Notes: a model not told the origin generated them from the letters alone. Shown: positions 1-9,700, counted from the stretch's first letter. The stretch is DNA of 64,000 nucleotides from Cytophagaceae bacterium (GCA_016722655.1 JADKIR010000004.1:3038001-3102000), one strand, 5' to 3'. Numbers and translations: made by a program.

Positions 1-579
1 GCAGCTATCCTGGTTGCTTTGGTGGCAGTGGGTGCCATAACCAAGTCATTACCTGTCAGGCTTTTTGAAAATTTTTATCGAAATGGAAGTATTGCCTTTG
101 GTGGTGGTCATATACTTAAGCCATTGTTATTCAATGAGTTTGTAGAATTTAAAAAGTATTTAAGTCGGGATGAATTCTTGTCGGGGATTGCTATTGCCGA
201 GATGATTCCCGGACCTACTTTTTCTATTGCTTCATATGTGGGCTCCTTGTCCATGCGTTCGTGGGGAATCAGTGGTCAGATTCTGGGTTCAGTGGTTGCC
301 TCGGTGGGAATATTTTTGCCGGGTATTCTGATGATATTTTTTGTGGTGAAATTCTGGAATCAATTGAAGCAGTTCAGAGGTGTGAGGGCATCATTAGAAG
401 GAATTAACGCCTCAAGTACCGGATTGACTTTAGCGGCAGGTACATCATTATTTCAACCTATGATTTATGATTGGGTGAGTATTATTACAGTAATCTTAAC
501 TTTTGCAATATTATATTCAGGAAAAATTCCCGGATACCTTTTGATACTTGGCGGTTTGATACTAGGAGCTATATTTTAA
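1..579 (+). CDS. Chromate transporter (ChrA family), C-terminal part, cut by window start
   Basis: The reading frame is open from base 1, so the gene starts outside the window; about 192 residues are visible. The family moves chromate across the inner membrane (or is of unknown substrate in many Bacteroidota). The visible part has the CHR-domain layout: a motif FGGGH near the start, then EMIPGPTF and several hydrophobic segments ending in a long C-terminal membrane stretch. Full ChrA proteins have two such half-domains, and this is the second. A TTG at 19 is only an internal codon. The next gene starts 4 nt after the stop, suggesting one transcript. Family assignment is firm; substrate is inferred. 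Confidence 0.85.
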   Translation, partial: AAILVALVAVGAITKSLPVRLFENFYRNGSIAFGGGHILKPLLFNEFVEFKKYLSRDEFLSGIAIAEMIPGPTFSIASYVGSLSMRSWGISGQILGSVVASVGIFLPGILMIFFVVKFWNQLKQFRGVRASLEGINASSTGLTLAAGTSLFQPMIYDWVSIITVILTFAILYSGKIPGYLLILGGLILGAIF

Positions 580-583
580 TATT

Positions 584-1177
584 ATGTCAGATTTTCTTAC
601 CTATTTTAACCTTGGATTTAAGCATATCACTGATCTGGGTGGATATGATCACATCCTTTTTATAGTTGCACTTTGTGCGGTTTATTTGATCAGTGACTGG
701 AAACAATTGCTCTATATTGTCACTTTTTTTACGATTGGTCATTCCATTACCCTAGCTCTGGCAGTTTTAAAACTTGTAAATATTGATTCCAAGATTATTG
801 AGTTTCTGATACCGGTTACCATAATGTTTACCGCCATTTCTAATTTATTTCAGAATTTACCGGAAAACTCACTTAAAAAATTCCCTACGCCAATTTCCAG
901 ATATTTATTGACCGGCTTTTTTGGGCTCATACATGGTTTAGGTTTTAGTAATTATCTAAAGAGTCTTTTAGGTGCTGAATCTGATATTATTGTCCCTCTT
1001 TTGTCGTTTAATATTGGGCTCGAAGTCGGACAGATAATTATTGTCATTATTTTCATGCTATTATCTTATATTTTTTACAATCTATTTAATTTCAAAAGAA
1101 AAGATATTAATCTTGTTACTTCCGGATTTGTAGCGGGAGTGACCATGACTTTACTCATCGATAAATGGGTATTTTGA
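584..1177 (+). CDS. HupE/UreJ-like membrane protein
   Basis: A 197-residue integral membrane protein with about six hydrophobic segments. The N-terminal motif GGYDHILF (residues about 19-26), a GHS motif in helix 2 and the later LIHGLGF motif fit the HupE/UreJ family, which includes nickel/cobalt-type permease accessory proteins and many Bacteroidota members of unknown substrate. It lies 4 nt downstream of the chromate-transporter stop, so the two are probably co-transcribed. Metal transport is inferred from the His-rich intramembrane motifs only. No cofactor or hydrogenase gene lies nearby that would identify a substrate. Confidence 0.75.
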   Translation: MSDFLTYFNLGFKHITDLGGYDHILFIVALCAVYLISDWKQLLYIVTFFTIGHSITLALAVLKLVNIDSKIIEFLIPVTIMFTAISNLFQNLPENSLKKFPTPISRYLLTGFFGLIHGLGFSNYLKSLLGAESDIIVPLLSFNIGLEVGQIIIVIIFMLLSYIFYNLFNFKRKDINLVTSGFVAGVTMTLLIDKWVF

Positions 1178-1231
1178 TTTAGTATTTCATTGACAGTCAA
1201 ATATATATACTATTCTAAATTTTATTTTTTT

Positions 1232-3598
1232 ATGAAAAAACTATTAATTTTTATGATGTTGAGCGTATCGGCCTTTGCACAGATGCCAACATCAAACCCT
1301 TACAATGCCAATACTCTTTTTGAACAAATGGGTCAGGCACTACCCACACCCAATACTTACCGCACTGCCAGTGGTGCTCCAGGTAAAGAATATTGGCAGC
1401 AAAAAGCCGATTATGACATAAAAGTTGAATTAGACGATGATAAACAGCATATTTCAGCCTCAGAAAAAATCACCTATTTAAACCAATCTCCTGATGTTTT
1501 GACTTATTTATGGCTGCAACTGGATCAAAATCATTTCAGTGATAAATCAGATGCTAAACTCACCCGTCAGACTTCAATCAGTCATGAAAGAGGGGCATCG
1601 TCAGGAACATTGAAAGGTTTAAATGATGTGACAGATAAAGACTATGGTTTTAAGATTTTGAAAGTGACCGACAAAGCCGGAAAGGCTTTAAAATATACAA
1701 TCAATGGCACTATGATGCGAATTGATCTACCCATGGCATTGCCAAAAGGTCAAAACTTCGTATTTAATGTTGATTGGAGTTTTAACATTGTAGATGCCAA
1801 TGCTACCAGAGCTAGAAGCGGATATGAGTATTTTGAAAAAGATGGTAACTATCTGTACGAAATGGCACAATGGTTTCCTCGTATGTGTGCTTACGATGAT
1901 GTAAACGGTTGGCAGCACAAACAGTTTTTAGGCCAGGGCGAATTCACCCTTGTTTTTGGTGATTATAAAGTAGCGGTGACTGTGCCCAATGATATGGTAG
2001 TAGGGGCAACCGGGGAATTGCAGAATGCCAAAGAAGTGTTATCAGCTGCACAACAGGCCAGAATGCTTCAGGCAGAAACTTCCACAACTCCGGTTGTGAT
2101 TGTAAATCAACAAGAAGCCGAACTGGCAGAGAAAGGGAAACCAACAGGTAAAAAAACATGGGTTTTTGCTGCAAAAAATGTAAGAGATTTTGCTTTTGCC
2201 GCTTCGCGTAAATTCATTTGGGATGCCATGAAAGTTGAAGTCGAAGGAAAAAAAGTATGGGCTATGTCTTTATATCCAAAAGAAGGAAACCCACTTTGGG
2301 GACAGTATTCCACCCGTTTGGTTGCACATACACTTACGCAATATTCGAAAAGAACATTTTCATATCCATATCCGGTTGCGTATTCAGTTCATGGCCCGGT
2401 AGGAGGGATGGAATACCCTATGATGAGCTTTAACGGTGCCAGACCACTACCTGATGGCACTTATTCTGAAGATATCAAGAACTTCCTGATTTTGGTGATT
2501 ATCCATGAAGTTGGGCATAATTTTTTCCCAATGATTGTTAATAGTGACGAAAGACAGTGGTCATGGATGGATGAAGGCCTCAATAGCTTTCTTGAGGGGA
2601 TTGTATGCCGTGAATGGGATCGTGATTTTCCTGCCGATGGAATTGAGCCTCAGCACATTGTTCCTTACATGAAATTAGATGCAGACAAGCAAAATGCAAT
2701 AATGACTTCCAGTGACAATATTTTGCCTGGAACTTTCGGTCCAAATGCCTACTCAAAACCGGCTACCGGACTTAATATGCTCAGAGAAACCATCATGGGA
2801 AGAGAGCTTTTTGATTATGCTTTTAAAGAATATTCAAGAAGGTGGGCTTTTAAAAGTCCAACTCCGGCTGATTTTTTCCGTACCATGGAGGATGCTTCCG
2901 GTGTGGATTTGGACTGGTTTTGGAAAGGATGGTTTTACGGAGTCGATAACCTGGACCAGGCAATTGCTGAAGTGGAATGGATGGAGTTAGACGATCAGAA
3001 CCCTGAGGTAAAAAAAGCTGCAGCCCGTACCGAAGAAAACACCAAAAAACAGACCATGAGCTATATCCGGGATAAAACTGATATCAAAAAATCAGTGGTA
3101 GAGGCCGATAGTACAATGAAAGATTTTTATAATCGATATGACAAAAATGCTGTTACCGATAAAGACAAGGGTCAATATCAAAAATATCTTGAATCGCTTT
3201 CGGCGGAAGATAGGGAGCTTATCAAAAACAAAAAGCAATATTATGTGCTGAAATTAAAAAACAAGGGTGGGTTGGTAATGCCGGTTTTGGTTCAAGCTCA
3301 GTTTGAAGATGGTACTACCCAGGATTTCAGGTTCCCGGTTGAAATATGGAGGCTAAATAATAAGGAAATCAAGAAAACTATTGTGACAGATAAAAAAGTT
3401 GCGAAATTTAAACTTGATCCTTACTTTGAATTGCCTGATGTGGATCCAACTGACAATGTTTTTCCAAAAGAACCCGAAAAACCTACCAAGTTCCAGCTTA
3501 TGAAACAACAAAGTATGAGGCCTCAGGGTAGCAATCCTATGCAGGAAGCCCGCCAAAATACTGCTTCAGGTGCTGTCGGAGCAAGTGGTAAGAATTAA
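1232..3598 (+). CDS. Secreted M1-family zinc metallopeptidase
   Basis: A 788-residue protein starting at ATG 1232, chosen because a clean signal peptide (KKLLIFMMLSVSAFAQ) follows; the frame extends upstream to a TTG at 1190 but with no sensible leader. The M1 gluzincin motif HEVGH (residues 425-429) is followed after exactly 18 residues by the third zinc ligand E448 in WMDEGLNSF. Upstream, GGMEYP replaces the usual GAMEN substrate-binding motif, a variant common in Bacteroidota members. The protein is expected in the periplasm or on the surface, cleaving N-terminal residues from peptides. The C-terminal 250 residues are charged and lack an obvious domain. It is followed by a clear terminator. 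Confidence 0.9.
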   Translation: MKKLLIFMMLSVSAFAQMPTSNPYNANTLFEQMGQALPTPNTYRTASGAPGKEYWQQKADYDIKVELDDDKQHISASEKITYLNQSPDVLTYLWLQLDQNHFSDKSDAKLTRQTSISHERGASSGTLKGLNDVTDKDYGFKILKVTDKAGKALKYTINGTMMRIDLPMALPKGQNFVFNVDWSFNIVDANATRARSGYEYFEKDGNYLYEMAQWFPRMCAYDDVNGWQHKQFLGQGEFTLVFGDYKVAVTVPNDMVVGATGELQNAKEVLSAAQQARMLQAETSTTPVVIVNQQEAELAEKGKPTGKKTWVFAAKNVRDFAFAASRKFIWDAMKVEVEGKKVWAMSLYPKEGNPLWGQYSTRLVAHTLTQYSKRTFSYPYPVAYSVHGPVGGMEYPMMSFNGARPLPDGTYSEDIKNFLILVIIHEVGHNFFPMIVNSDERQWSWMDEGLNSFLEGIVCREWDRDFPADGIEPQHIVPYMKLDADKQNAIMTSSDNILPGTFGPNAYSKPATGLNMLRETIMGRELFDYAFKEYSRRWAFKSPTPADFFRTMEDASGVDLDWFWKGWFYGVDNLDQAIAEVEWMELDDQNPEVKKAAARTEENTKKQTMSYIRDKTDIKKSVVEADSTMKDFYNRYDKNAVTDKDKGQYQKYLESLSAEDRELIKNKKQYYVLKLKNKGGLVMPVLVQAQFEDGTTQDFRFPVEIWRLNNKEIKKTIVTDKKVAKFKLDPYFELPDVDPTDNVFPKEPEKPTKFQLMKQQSMRPQGSNPMQEARQNTASGAVGASGKN

Positions 3599-3623
3599 GT
3601 AATGAAAATAAAATGAAAGCGTT

Positions 3624-3654
3624 AAGCCCGGAGGAAACTTCGGGCTTTGTTTTG
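3624..3654 (+). terminator. Rho-independent terminator after M1 peptidase
   Basis: A 7-bp perfect stem (aagcccg 3624-3630 with cgggctt 3641-3647) is followed by tgttttgt, 26 nt after the peptidase stop. Confidence 0.8.
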
Positions 3655-3699
3655 TAAAATGAATTTTATGAAGATAATTTTTATAAATAAGTTATTATC

Positions 3700-5337
3700 T
3701 CACTTCACAACTACATCAGTAAATCCAAATGTATCGCAATCAAAAAGTCCTTTGTCAGATAATTTTAGAGAGGGGATCACCAACAATGCCATAAATGAAA
3801 GGCTCATAAATGGCGATTTAAGTGTGCTTCCCAATTTATCTTTAACGAAATTATCTATCTGAGTATAATCTCTTGAAACCTCATAACCATTTTTATTACT
3901 CATCAATCCGGCGACTGGAAGAGGTAAAACTCCCATTTTGATATCAGAAACAGCAGAAATTCCACCTTTTTCTCTGATTATCAGATTTATTGCATCAGAA
4001 ATAGATTCATCTTCAACACCTACAGCGATAATATTGTGTGAATCATGGGCCACCGAAGAGGCTATTGCACCATCTGTAAGTCCAAAACCTTTTATAAACG
4101 CAACCGCTGGAGGGGTCTCCTTATATCTGTTTAAAACAACTAGCTTCAATACATCATTATCATCAAAAAAACATTCTGCCTCTGTTTCGTCTTTTGAAAA
4201 GAATAATTTATCAGTAACCAACTGACCATCATTGACTTTGATTACATTGATTCCATGATAATCTGCAGGGTATTTTATTTTCATATCTGCAGCAGAAATT
4301 CTTCTTGCCGAAAAATTATTTACCGGATTAACCTGAATATCTTCAATCAATGTTTCACCTTTTTCAGCAACCAAATTACCATCAATATAGGTTTCAAGAA
4401 TTTCGAAATCTTGCGGGTTATTTATTTTTACAAAGTCGGCAGTTTCGCCTTCTCTCAATAATCCAATGGGTAAGTCATAATGCCTGACAGGATTTAAAGA
4501 AGCCATTCGCAGTGCTTTAAATAAATCAAGTCCTTTAGCTACTGCTCTTTTAATCAGTAAATTAATATGTCCCGCTTCGAGATCGTCAGGGTGCTTGTCG
4601 TCTGAGCAAAACATCATTTGAGCCGAGTATTGCTCAGCCAATGGTATCAGTGCCTCAAAGTTTTTGGCTGCACTGCCTTCTCTGATTAAAATTTTAACGC
4701 CAAGCTTTAACTTTTCTTCGGCTTCTTCGAGCGTAAAACATTCATGGTCAGTACTGATGCCATGGGAAAAGTATTGTTGGGAAGCATCACCTCTTAAAGC
4801 TGGTGCATGACCGTCAATTGGCTTATTATATTTTTTTGCCAAAGCTATTTTCGCCAACACTTCGTCATTTCCAGATAAAACTCCCGGGAAATTCATCATT
4901 TCGGCTAGATAACCAATTTCAGGTTTAATTAGCAGGCCCTCAATTTCTTTAGAATTTATGGTAGCACCTGCACTCTCAAAATCAGTAGCAGGTACACATG
5001 AAGGAGCACCGAAACAAAATTTAAAAGGAACCTTTTTGCCCTTTTCAATCATAAAATCAACTCCTTTTACGCCAAGGACATTAGCGATTTCATGAGGATC
5101 TGATACAGTACCCACAGTGCCGTGAACAACAGCCATGCGGGCAAATTGAGACGGTACCAACATTGAGCTTTCGATATGAACATGTGAATCTACAAATCCG
5201 GGTAAATAGTAGGCTTCTTCCTGTTTTTCGGGCCCTAACTTTTCGATATTAAAAATTCGACCTTCAAAAACTGTTATTTCTCCAAAAAAAATCGTGTTGT
5301 CAAATATATTTATGATATTCCCGGAATATTTTTTCAT
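3700..5337 (-). CDS. ade: Adenine deaminase
   Basis: A 545-residue amidohydrolase-superfamily enzyme that converts adenine to hypoxanthine and ammonia in purine salvage. Metal-binding and active-site motifs of the Ade family are visible: HVHIESSM (H52, H54), GTVGTVSDPHE, DGHAP, the STDHE motif and CSDDKHPDDL. The length matches the usual 540-600 residues. The protein lacks a signal peptide and is cytoplasmic. It is monocistronic as far as can be seen: the M1 gene converges on it and ridA lies 127 bp upstream behind its own terminator. Start ATG at 5337. Confidence 0.93.
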   Translation of the reverse strand: MKKYSGNIINIFDNTIFFGEITVFEGRIFNIEKLGPEKQEEAYYLPGFVDSHVHIESSMLVPSQFARMAVVHGTVGTVSDPHEIANVLGVKGVDFMIEKGKKVPFKFCFGAPSCVPATDFESAGATINSKEIEGLLIKPEIGYLAEMMNFPGVLSGNDEVLAKIALAKKYNKPIDGHAPALRGDASQQYFSHGISTDHECFTLEEAEEKLKLGVKILIREGSAAKNFEALIPLAEQYSAQMMFCSDDKHPDDLEAGHINLLIKRAVAKGLDLFKALRMASLNPVRHYDLPIGLLREGETADFVKINNPQDFEILETYIDGNLVAEKGETLIEDIQVNPVNNFSARRISAADMKIKYPADYHGINVIKVNDGQLVTDKLFFSKDETEAECFFDDNDVLKLVVLNRYKETPPAVAFIKGFGLTDGAIASSVAHDSHNIIAVGVEDESISDAINLIIREKGGISAVSDIKMGVLPLPVAGLMSNKNGYEVSRDYTQIDNFVKDKLGSTLKSPFMSLSFMALLVIPSLKLSDKGLFDCDTFGFTDVVVK

Positions 5338-5406
5338 ACCTTTTGTTTTTTACAAATTTCAGAAATTTGTTTTACAAATCATTAATTTAATATCTTTTGC
5401 AAGATT

Positions 5407-5445
5407 TTTTTAAATAAAAATGCTTCTTCAGTAACCCGAAGAAGC
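5407..5445 (-). terminator. Terminator downstream of the RidA gene
   Basis: A perfect 8-bp stem (5422-5429 with 5438-5445, 8-nt loop) is followed on the minus strand by an ATTTTTATTT tract, 20 nt after the RidA stop. Confidence 0.75.
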
Positions 5446-5464
5446 GTATAAATCGATTAAAATA

Positions 5465-5854
5465 TTATTTATTTATTATTACGCTGGCTTCAATCTCCAC
5501 CAGGTATTTCTCATCTATTAATTTTGAAACTTCTACCATCGAGGTTACAGGTTTAATCTCTCTAAAAACCTCTCCGTGTGCTTTTCCGATTTTTTCCCAA
5601 TTTTTTATATTAGTACAGTAAATTCTGGTTCTTACCACATCCTCCATTCTGGCACCCAATTGACTCAAAGTATTTTCGAATTTCATCAGGATGAACTTAG
5701 TCTGCAGGTATTCATCACCTTCTCCAATCAATTCACCGCTATTGTCGGTTGCAACAGTCCCACTTATTTCTATAATATTTCCTATTTTCACTGCTCTGCT
5801 ATAACCAACAATATCTTCCCATTTCGCACCTGAAGTGATGTTTATTCTTTTCAT
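5465..5854 (-). CDS. RidA family protein (reactive imine deaminase type)
   Basis: A 129-residue RidA/YjgF/UK114-family protein, normally a homotrimer that hydrolyses reactive enamine/imine intermediates released by PLP enzymes. Visible family marks are the central VRTRIYCTN segment, with the arginine that binds the carboxylate in active RidA proteins, and the C-terminal VEIEASV strand. The length is typical. The exact subgroup (true RidA or Rid1-7) is not decided by eye. A promoter-like box lies 21 nt upstream and a terminator follows, so it is probably a single-gene unit. Confidence 0.85.
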   Translation of the reverse strand: MKRINITSGAKWEDIVGYSRAVKIGNIIEISGTVATDNSGELIGEGDEYLQTKFILMKFENTLSQLGARMEDVVRTRIYCTNIKNWEKIGKAHGEVFREIKPVTSMVEVSKLIDEKYLVEIEASVIINK

Positions 5855-5875
5855 CCTAGTTTTTTTGGTTTTTTA

Positions 5876-5883
5876 CAAAAATA
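5876..5883 (-). promoter_or_regulatory. Bacteroidota-type -7 box for the RidA gene
   Basis: TATTTTTG on the minus strand matches the phylum consensus TAnnTTTG and lies 21 nt upstream of the ATG. Confidence 0.4.
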
Positions 5884-5900
5884 GAGAAATATACCCAATT

Positions 5901-7265
5901 TTACATTGAAGCGGTTGTTTTCTTCCAATGAAGATTAGTAATATTTTCTCCAACTTTTTTGCCTAAATCAAGACCAGCAACATTATCCTGACGAGTATGA
6001 ATACCTCCATAGAGCCTGGAAATTCCACATTCTTCGGCTGTTTGCCATATTGTAGTGAAACTGCGGGCCTTATAATCTACATTTCTCAAGTAATCTTTGA
6101 TTTTTGGAACGTGGGTGTTGTCAGTAAAACTTACATCATTTCCGAAAACCGAAATCAATGCCGTTGCTGTTGCGGCTCCCTGTGACGAATGACCCGAAGG
6201 AAAAGCCGGAAAAGGAGGCTCTGGCCAAAATTGTTCATAAGGCATTTTGATGTTTCTCAATATATATGGAGTTGGTCTAACCGAATGGTATGTGTATTTT
6301 ACTTTCCAGCAACAAACAAATGCGTCGGCCACCGAAAGTCCAACCTTTGCGTAAACACTAGCTGCTTCAAAAAGATTAAGCTTCTTAAGTTGTACCAATT
6401 GTCTTGCCAGATTATACGAGTGACCAGCCGGTGCCGCAGATTCTGAGGGGTCGTCGCCCCACCAGAGAGCCAGTTCTTTTTGTTCTTTGGTAAGATTGAC
6501 ATTCATATCGTAAACCTCCTTGAACTCAGCAAAATATTTGGAATTTTTATCCGTACTGTAGTCCAAGATTTGAGGAATAGGAATACTGCCATTTAATGCC
6601 ACCATAGGTCTGTTTTTTCCCCATGTCGGGGCCATTGGAGCCAAAATAGAAGATTGACCGTTGGAAGGCGGTGTCCAATACTGTAAGCCCTGAGGGATTT
6701 TGTATTTGAAATCAAAATTATTTAAATACCCCAGATTTCCACCATCGGTTATTGACCAATTGTAAATTTTTTCAGCAACGGATGTCCCGTATCTTTTCGA
6801 CCTGTTTAAAATGGCGGTGTCTTTAACAACCAAGGTTCTTTGAATAAGAATATCATTATATAATGAATCAATCGGAAGTTTGTAATTATTCTGAGAATGT
6901 TGCCACATTCTGAACACCATATAGTATTGGCCTTCATTAAGAGCAGTTTCCCAGTCAATTTCACCTGTTGGTTTAGGTAAATCACCTAGCCCATTTAATT
7001 CAGGAGCTATTGATTGATAAATTATGCTCCCATTGACTACCGTTTCATATAGTGTTAAACCCATATACCCCATTGCTCTGCTGATATAAGTCGGGCTATT
7101 TAAGGGCTGATATCGTACAAATCTCAGAAGCTTTTCGGCCCATCTGTTTGTAATTTCAGAGCTAACCACTTTTTCGGTAGGTTTAATAATTTCCAATCCT
7201 TCCTTGTCTTTGGTACAGGAAATCAAAAAGCTTAAAGTGATTCCAAACAATAATAATTTCTTCAT
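5901..7265 (-). CDS. Vanadium-dependent haloperoxidase / PAP2-family lipoprotein
   Basis: A 454-residue exported protein. The N-terminus is a lipoprotein signal with lipobox LISC, so it should be anchored at the outer or inner membrane. The C-terminal half carries the PAP2 phosphatase/vanadium haloperoxidase signature in order: KVKYTYHSVRP (Lys and Arg-Pro), PSGHSSQGA, and SRLYGGIH with a following Asp. These residues bind vanadate or phosphate. Length and motif spacing resemble vanadium haloperoxidases more than small PAP2 phosphatases, but substrate (halide or phosphate ester) cannot be told from sequence. The start codon directly abuts the stop of the upstream HhH gene, showing an operon. 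Confidence 0.85.
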   Translation of the reverse strand: MKKLLLFGITLSFLISCTKDKEGLEIIKPTEKVVSSEITNRWAEKLLRFVRYQPLNSPTYISRAMGYMGLTLYETVVNGSIIYQSIAPELNGLGDLPKPTGEIDWETALNEGQYYMVFRMWQHSQNNYKLPIDSLYNDILIQRTLVVKDTAILNRSKRYGTSVAEKIYNWSITDGGNLGYLNNFDFKYKIPQGLQYWTPPSNGQSSILAPMAPTWGKNRPMVALNGSIPIPQILDYSTDKNSKYFAEFKEVYDMNVNLTKEQKELALWWGDDPSESAAPAGHSYNLARQLVQLKKLNLFEAASVYAKVGLSVADAFVCCWKVKYTYHSVRPTPYILRNIKMPYEQFWPEPPFPAFPSGHSSQGAATATALISVFGNDVSFTDNTHVPKIKDYLRNVDYKARSFTTIWQTAEECGISRLYGGIHTRQDNVAGLDLGKKVGENITNLHWKKTTASM

Positions 7266-8204
7266 TTAAAATGTCAGATATGGTTCGATTTTGTTCAATG
7301 TATTCTCGTCGAGAATTTTAATTGACCTCAGATCATTAATATTTTTAAAATCACCGTGTTGCTTTCTGTATTCAAGAATTACTTTCCCCTGATTATAATT
7401 CAAATATGGATGCCTTATTTTATCTACTTTATTAATTGATATTTTTTTGACTCCCGAATTAATAAAAGCCATTTTTTTTAATTCGTCAACAGCTTCCGGT
7501 GCAATTCCATATGTTTCAGAAATCTGACTCAGATTATTGAATCCTCCCAACAGATCCCGGTATTTTATTATCCTGTTTGCAAATACCTTACCAATTCCTC
7601 TTACTTGCATCAGTTGGGTTGTGTCGGCGGAATTGATATCAAATTTTGTCGAAATTGTTGCTTTTTTTGTCCATTTTGGAGCTTCCACCGGGCTTTCAAT
7701 TTTTATATTCAGATTTTCATCGGGGTCTTTTGCGGTGAAGCTATTTTTTTCTGGTAAAAGAATAAACGGTTGGAACTCCTCATAAATCTCGGGTTTTAGA
7801 ATGTATATTTTTTTTAAATCCTCCTTGAATTTAAACTTACCGCCTTTCTGACGATATTTAAATATGGTTTTAGCTACATACATCGGAAAGCCCATTTTTT
7901 TAAAGTCGGCTTCAGTGGCTGTATTTGGGTCAAATGAAAATTTCACACCTTTAGAAGCGAATTTTTGCTTATCATAATCGTAATTTTTATTTTGATAATC
8001 ATATTCCTTGTTTTTGAATTCGGGTATTTCAGTATGCCCGTATTCCTTAATTACAATGGTAGAGTTTTTATTGAAACTCAAATTAGAGAATAAATAATAA
8101 GCTAAAATGGAAATAAAAATAACGATTGTAGCTAGAATTGCCCCTTTGGCTTCTTCGATGGAGAAATCAAGTTGTTCTCTCAGGATGTTAATTATTCGTT
8201 TCAT
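7266..8204 (-). CDS. ComEA-like helix-hairpin-helix protein
   Basis: A 312-residue protein with one N-terminal membrane helix (about residues 23-40) and three helix-hairpin-helix segments. The first follows FDPNTATEADFKKMG, the second FDINSADTTQLMQVRGIG and the third INKVDKIRHPYLNYNQG. Bacteroidota commonly carry such multi-HhH ComEA relatives; ComEA binds incoming DNA in competence, but a role in uptake here is only inference. The stop is immediately followed by the haloperoxidase start, so the two are co-transcribed, an odd functional pairing. No comEC or other competence gene is nearby. Confidence 0.8.
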   Translation of the reverse strand: MKRIINILREQLDFSIEEAKGAILATIVIFISILAYYLFSNLSFNKNSTIVIKEYGHTEIPEFKNKEYDYQNKNYDYDKQKFASKGVKFSFDPNTATEADFKKMGFPMYVAKTIFKYRQKGGKFKFKEDLKKIYILKPEIYEEFQPFILLPEKNSFTAKDPDENLNIKIESPVEAPKWTKKATISTKFDINSADTTQLMQVRGIGKVFANRIIKYRDLLGGFNNLSQISETYGIAPEAVDELKKMAFINSGVKKISINKVDKIRHPYLNYNQGKVILEYRKQHGDFKNINDLRSIKILDENTLNKIEPYLTF

Positions 8205-8362
8205 ATCAGATTTAGAGCTAAAAAAAACTTCACTAAAATAATGAAGGTTAATGAAATTTTGTGCTAATGCATTAAAAAAAATACATTTTACAATTTAAAA
8301 AAAGCAATAGTATATTTTATTACTTATAATTTTAAAAATATGGACAGGTTTGGGATGAATTT

Positions 8363-8396
8363 TTAAAAAAAAAAGCCACCTTATACAGGCGGCTTT
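8363..8396 (-). terminator. Terminator downstream of rpoZ
   Basis: A 9-bp stem with one mismatch (8372-8380 with 8388-8396) is followed on the minus strand by nine T residues, about 20 nt after the rpoZ stop. Confidence 0.85.
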
Positions 8397-8417
8397 AAAC
8401 TAATTTTTTCAGAATTT

Positions 8418-8729
8418 TTATAAACCTTCTTGTTCTCTATAGGTTACAACTAATTGATCACCAAGGAATTCTTCAAGGGCGGTAGAAGTAGGCTTTGGTT
8501 GTCTTTCGTAAAATTTAGAAATTTCAATTTGTTCTCTGTTTTCAAAAATCTCTTCCAGATTATCAACACTTGAGGCAAATTCGCTCAATTTTTGAGTCAA
8601 TTCTTCTTTGGTTTTGATTGCAATTTGTTGAGCTCTTTTTGAAACCACAAAAACCGATTCGTAAATATTTCCGGTTTTTAATGCCAAAACATCCGTATCT
8701 CTCGTAACTATCGATGAATTAATAGCCAT
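8418..8729 (-). CDS. rpoZ: DNA-directed RNA polymerase omega subunit (Bacteroidota type)
   Basis: A 103-residue small protein. The segment NIYESVFVVSKRAQQIAIKTKEEL matches the Bacteroidota omega family in position and character: omega subunits contain a conserved helix in which a basic residue and Ala-Arg-Gln/Gln-Ile contact the beta-prime subunit. Omega assists assembly and stability of RNA polymerase. The position directly after bamD is the standard arrangement in Cytophagales, which supports the call. A -7 box lies about 40 nt upstream and a strong terminator follows. Confidence 0.85.
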   Translation of the reverse strand: MAINSSIVTRDTDVLALKTGNIYESVFVVSKRAQQIAIKTKEELTQKLSEFASSVDNLEEIFENREQIEISKFYERQPKPTSTALEEFLGDQLVVTYREQEGL

Positions 8730-8769
8730 CTTTTTATATTTTTATTTTATTAAATTTAAAATCGGACTG

Positions 8770-8777
8770 CAAAAATA
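8770..8777 (-). promoter_or_regulatory. -7 box for rpoZ
   Basis: TATTTTTG on the minus strand, 40 nt upstream of the rpoZ ATG, in the 79-bp gap after bamD. Confidence 0.4.
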
Positions 8778-8808
8778 ATCTAAATTATTGAAAAATAGCA
8801 CAATTTGC

Positions 8809-9696
8809 TTAAGATTTCTCTTTCTCTGCGGCAATTTTTGCTTCTTCTATCAATTTTTCTGTTTTTGCAACTTGTTCCAAACCTTTCATAGCCCGATCAT
8901 GTACTTTTTCTAAATCCTTTAAGTATTTGCTTTTTGGAAATTTGTCAACAAATTTTTCATAAAAAGTAATGGCTTCATTATACCTTTCTTTTTGTTTGGT
9001 ATATAAGCTCACATCGGCTAATTCCTGCTGAGAAATCACCTGTATATATTGAAGTTCCTCAGTGAATTTTGAATCCGGAAAATCTTTAACAAAATTACTA
9101 ACACTAACCACTGTGGCTTTGTAATTGGCTAAACCACTAAATGAAGGTTGGCGAGTTTTATAATACAATTTGGCTTTTTCATAAGCCTTCATTTCCAGAC
9201 GATATCTGAGGTCATTAAGATCTTTTGTGCATTTATCAGCATATTTGCTTTCTGGATAGGTATTGATAAATGTCTGTAGGGCATCAATTGCTGTCAGGGT
9301 ATTGGTTTGATCCAGGTTTGAGGGTGGTGAATCTTTAAACATGGAATAGGCATACATATAAAATGCTTCTTCTGCAAAAGGACTGTTGTTGTAAGTAGCA
9401 TAAAATGACTTAAATGCATAGCTACTCATTTGAAATTGACCCTGATAATAATTGCAGTAAGCATTATAGAACTGTGCCTTTTCAGCAGTACTATCACCTT
9501 TCAGGAGTGGCGATATCTCTTCCAGTATCAGACCAGCTTTATAATATTGTGCGTTTTCGTAATACGTTATCGCAGCTTTATATTTTTCATCAAGAGTGCC
9601 CTTTTTCATGAGTTGATTAAACTTTTTGTTGCAGGAAATCTGCAGGAAGCCAACCAATATCAACAGAGCGAAAAGACTTTTTTTCTTAAAATTCAT
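8809..9696 (-). CDS. bamD: Outer membrane protein assembly factor BamD
   Basis: A 295-residue outer-membrane lipoprotein (lipobox LQISC) with TPR-like helical repeats, part of the BAM complex that inserts beta-barrel proteins. The start at ATG 9696 (MNFKKKS) was chosen over a frame start at 9723 because the signal peptide begins there and a promoter-like box lies between the two. Repeat phrases such as YYENAQYYKAGLILEEI, AYCNYYQGQF and SKYADKCTKDLNDLRYRL are typical of the YfiO/BamD family in Bacteroidota. The C-terminus is a charged Lys/Glu-rich helix. Downstream is rpoZ, as usual in the group. Confidence 0.88.
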   Translation of the reverse strand: MNFKKKSLFALLILVGFLQISCNKKFNQLMKKGTLDEKYKAAITYYENAQYYKAGLILEEISPLLKGDSTAEKAQFYNAYCNYYQGQFQMSSYAFKSFYATYNNSPFAEEAFYMYAYSMFKDSPPSNLDQTNTLTAIDALQTFINTYPESKYADKCTKDLNDLRYRLEMKAYEKAKLYYKTRQPSFSGLANYKATVVSVSNFVKDFPDSKFTEELQYIQVISQQELADVSLYTKQKERYNEAITFYEKFVDKFPKSKYLKDLEKVHDRAMKGLEQVAKTEKLIEEAKIAAEKEKS

Positions 9697-9700
9697 GTTA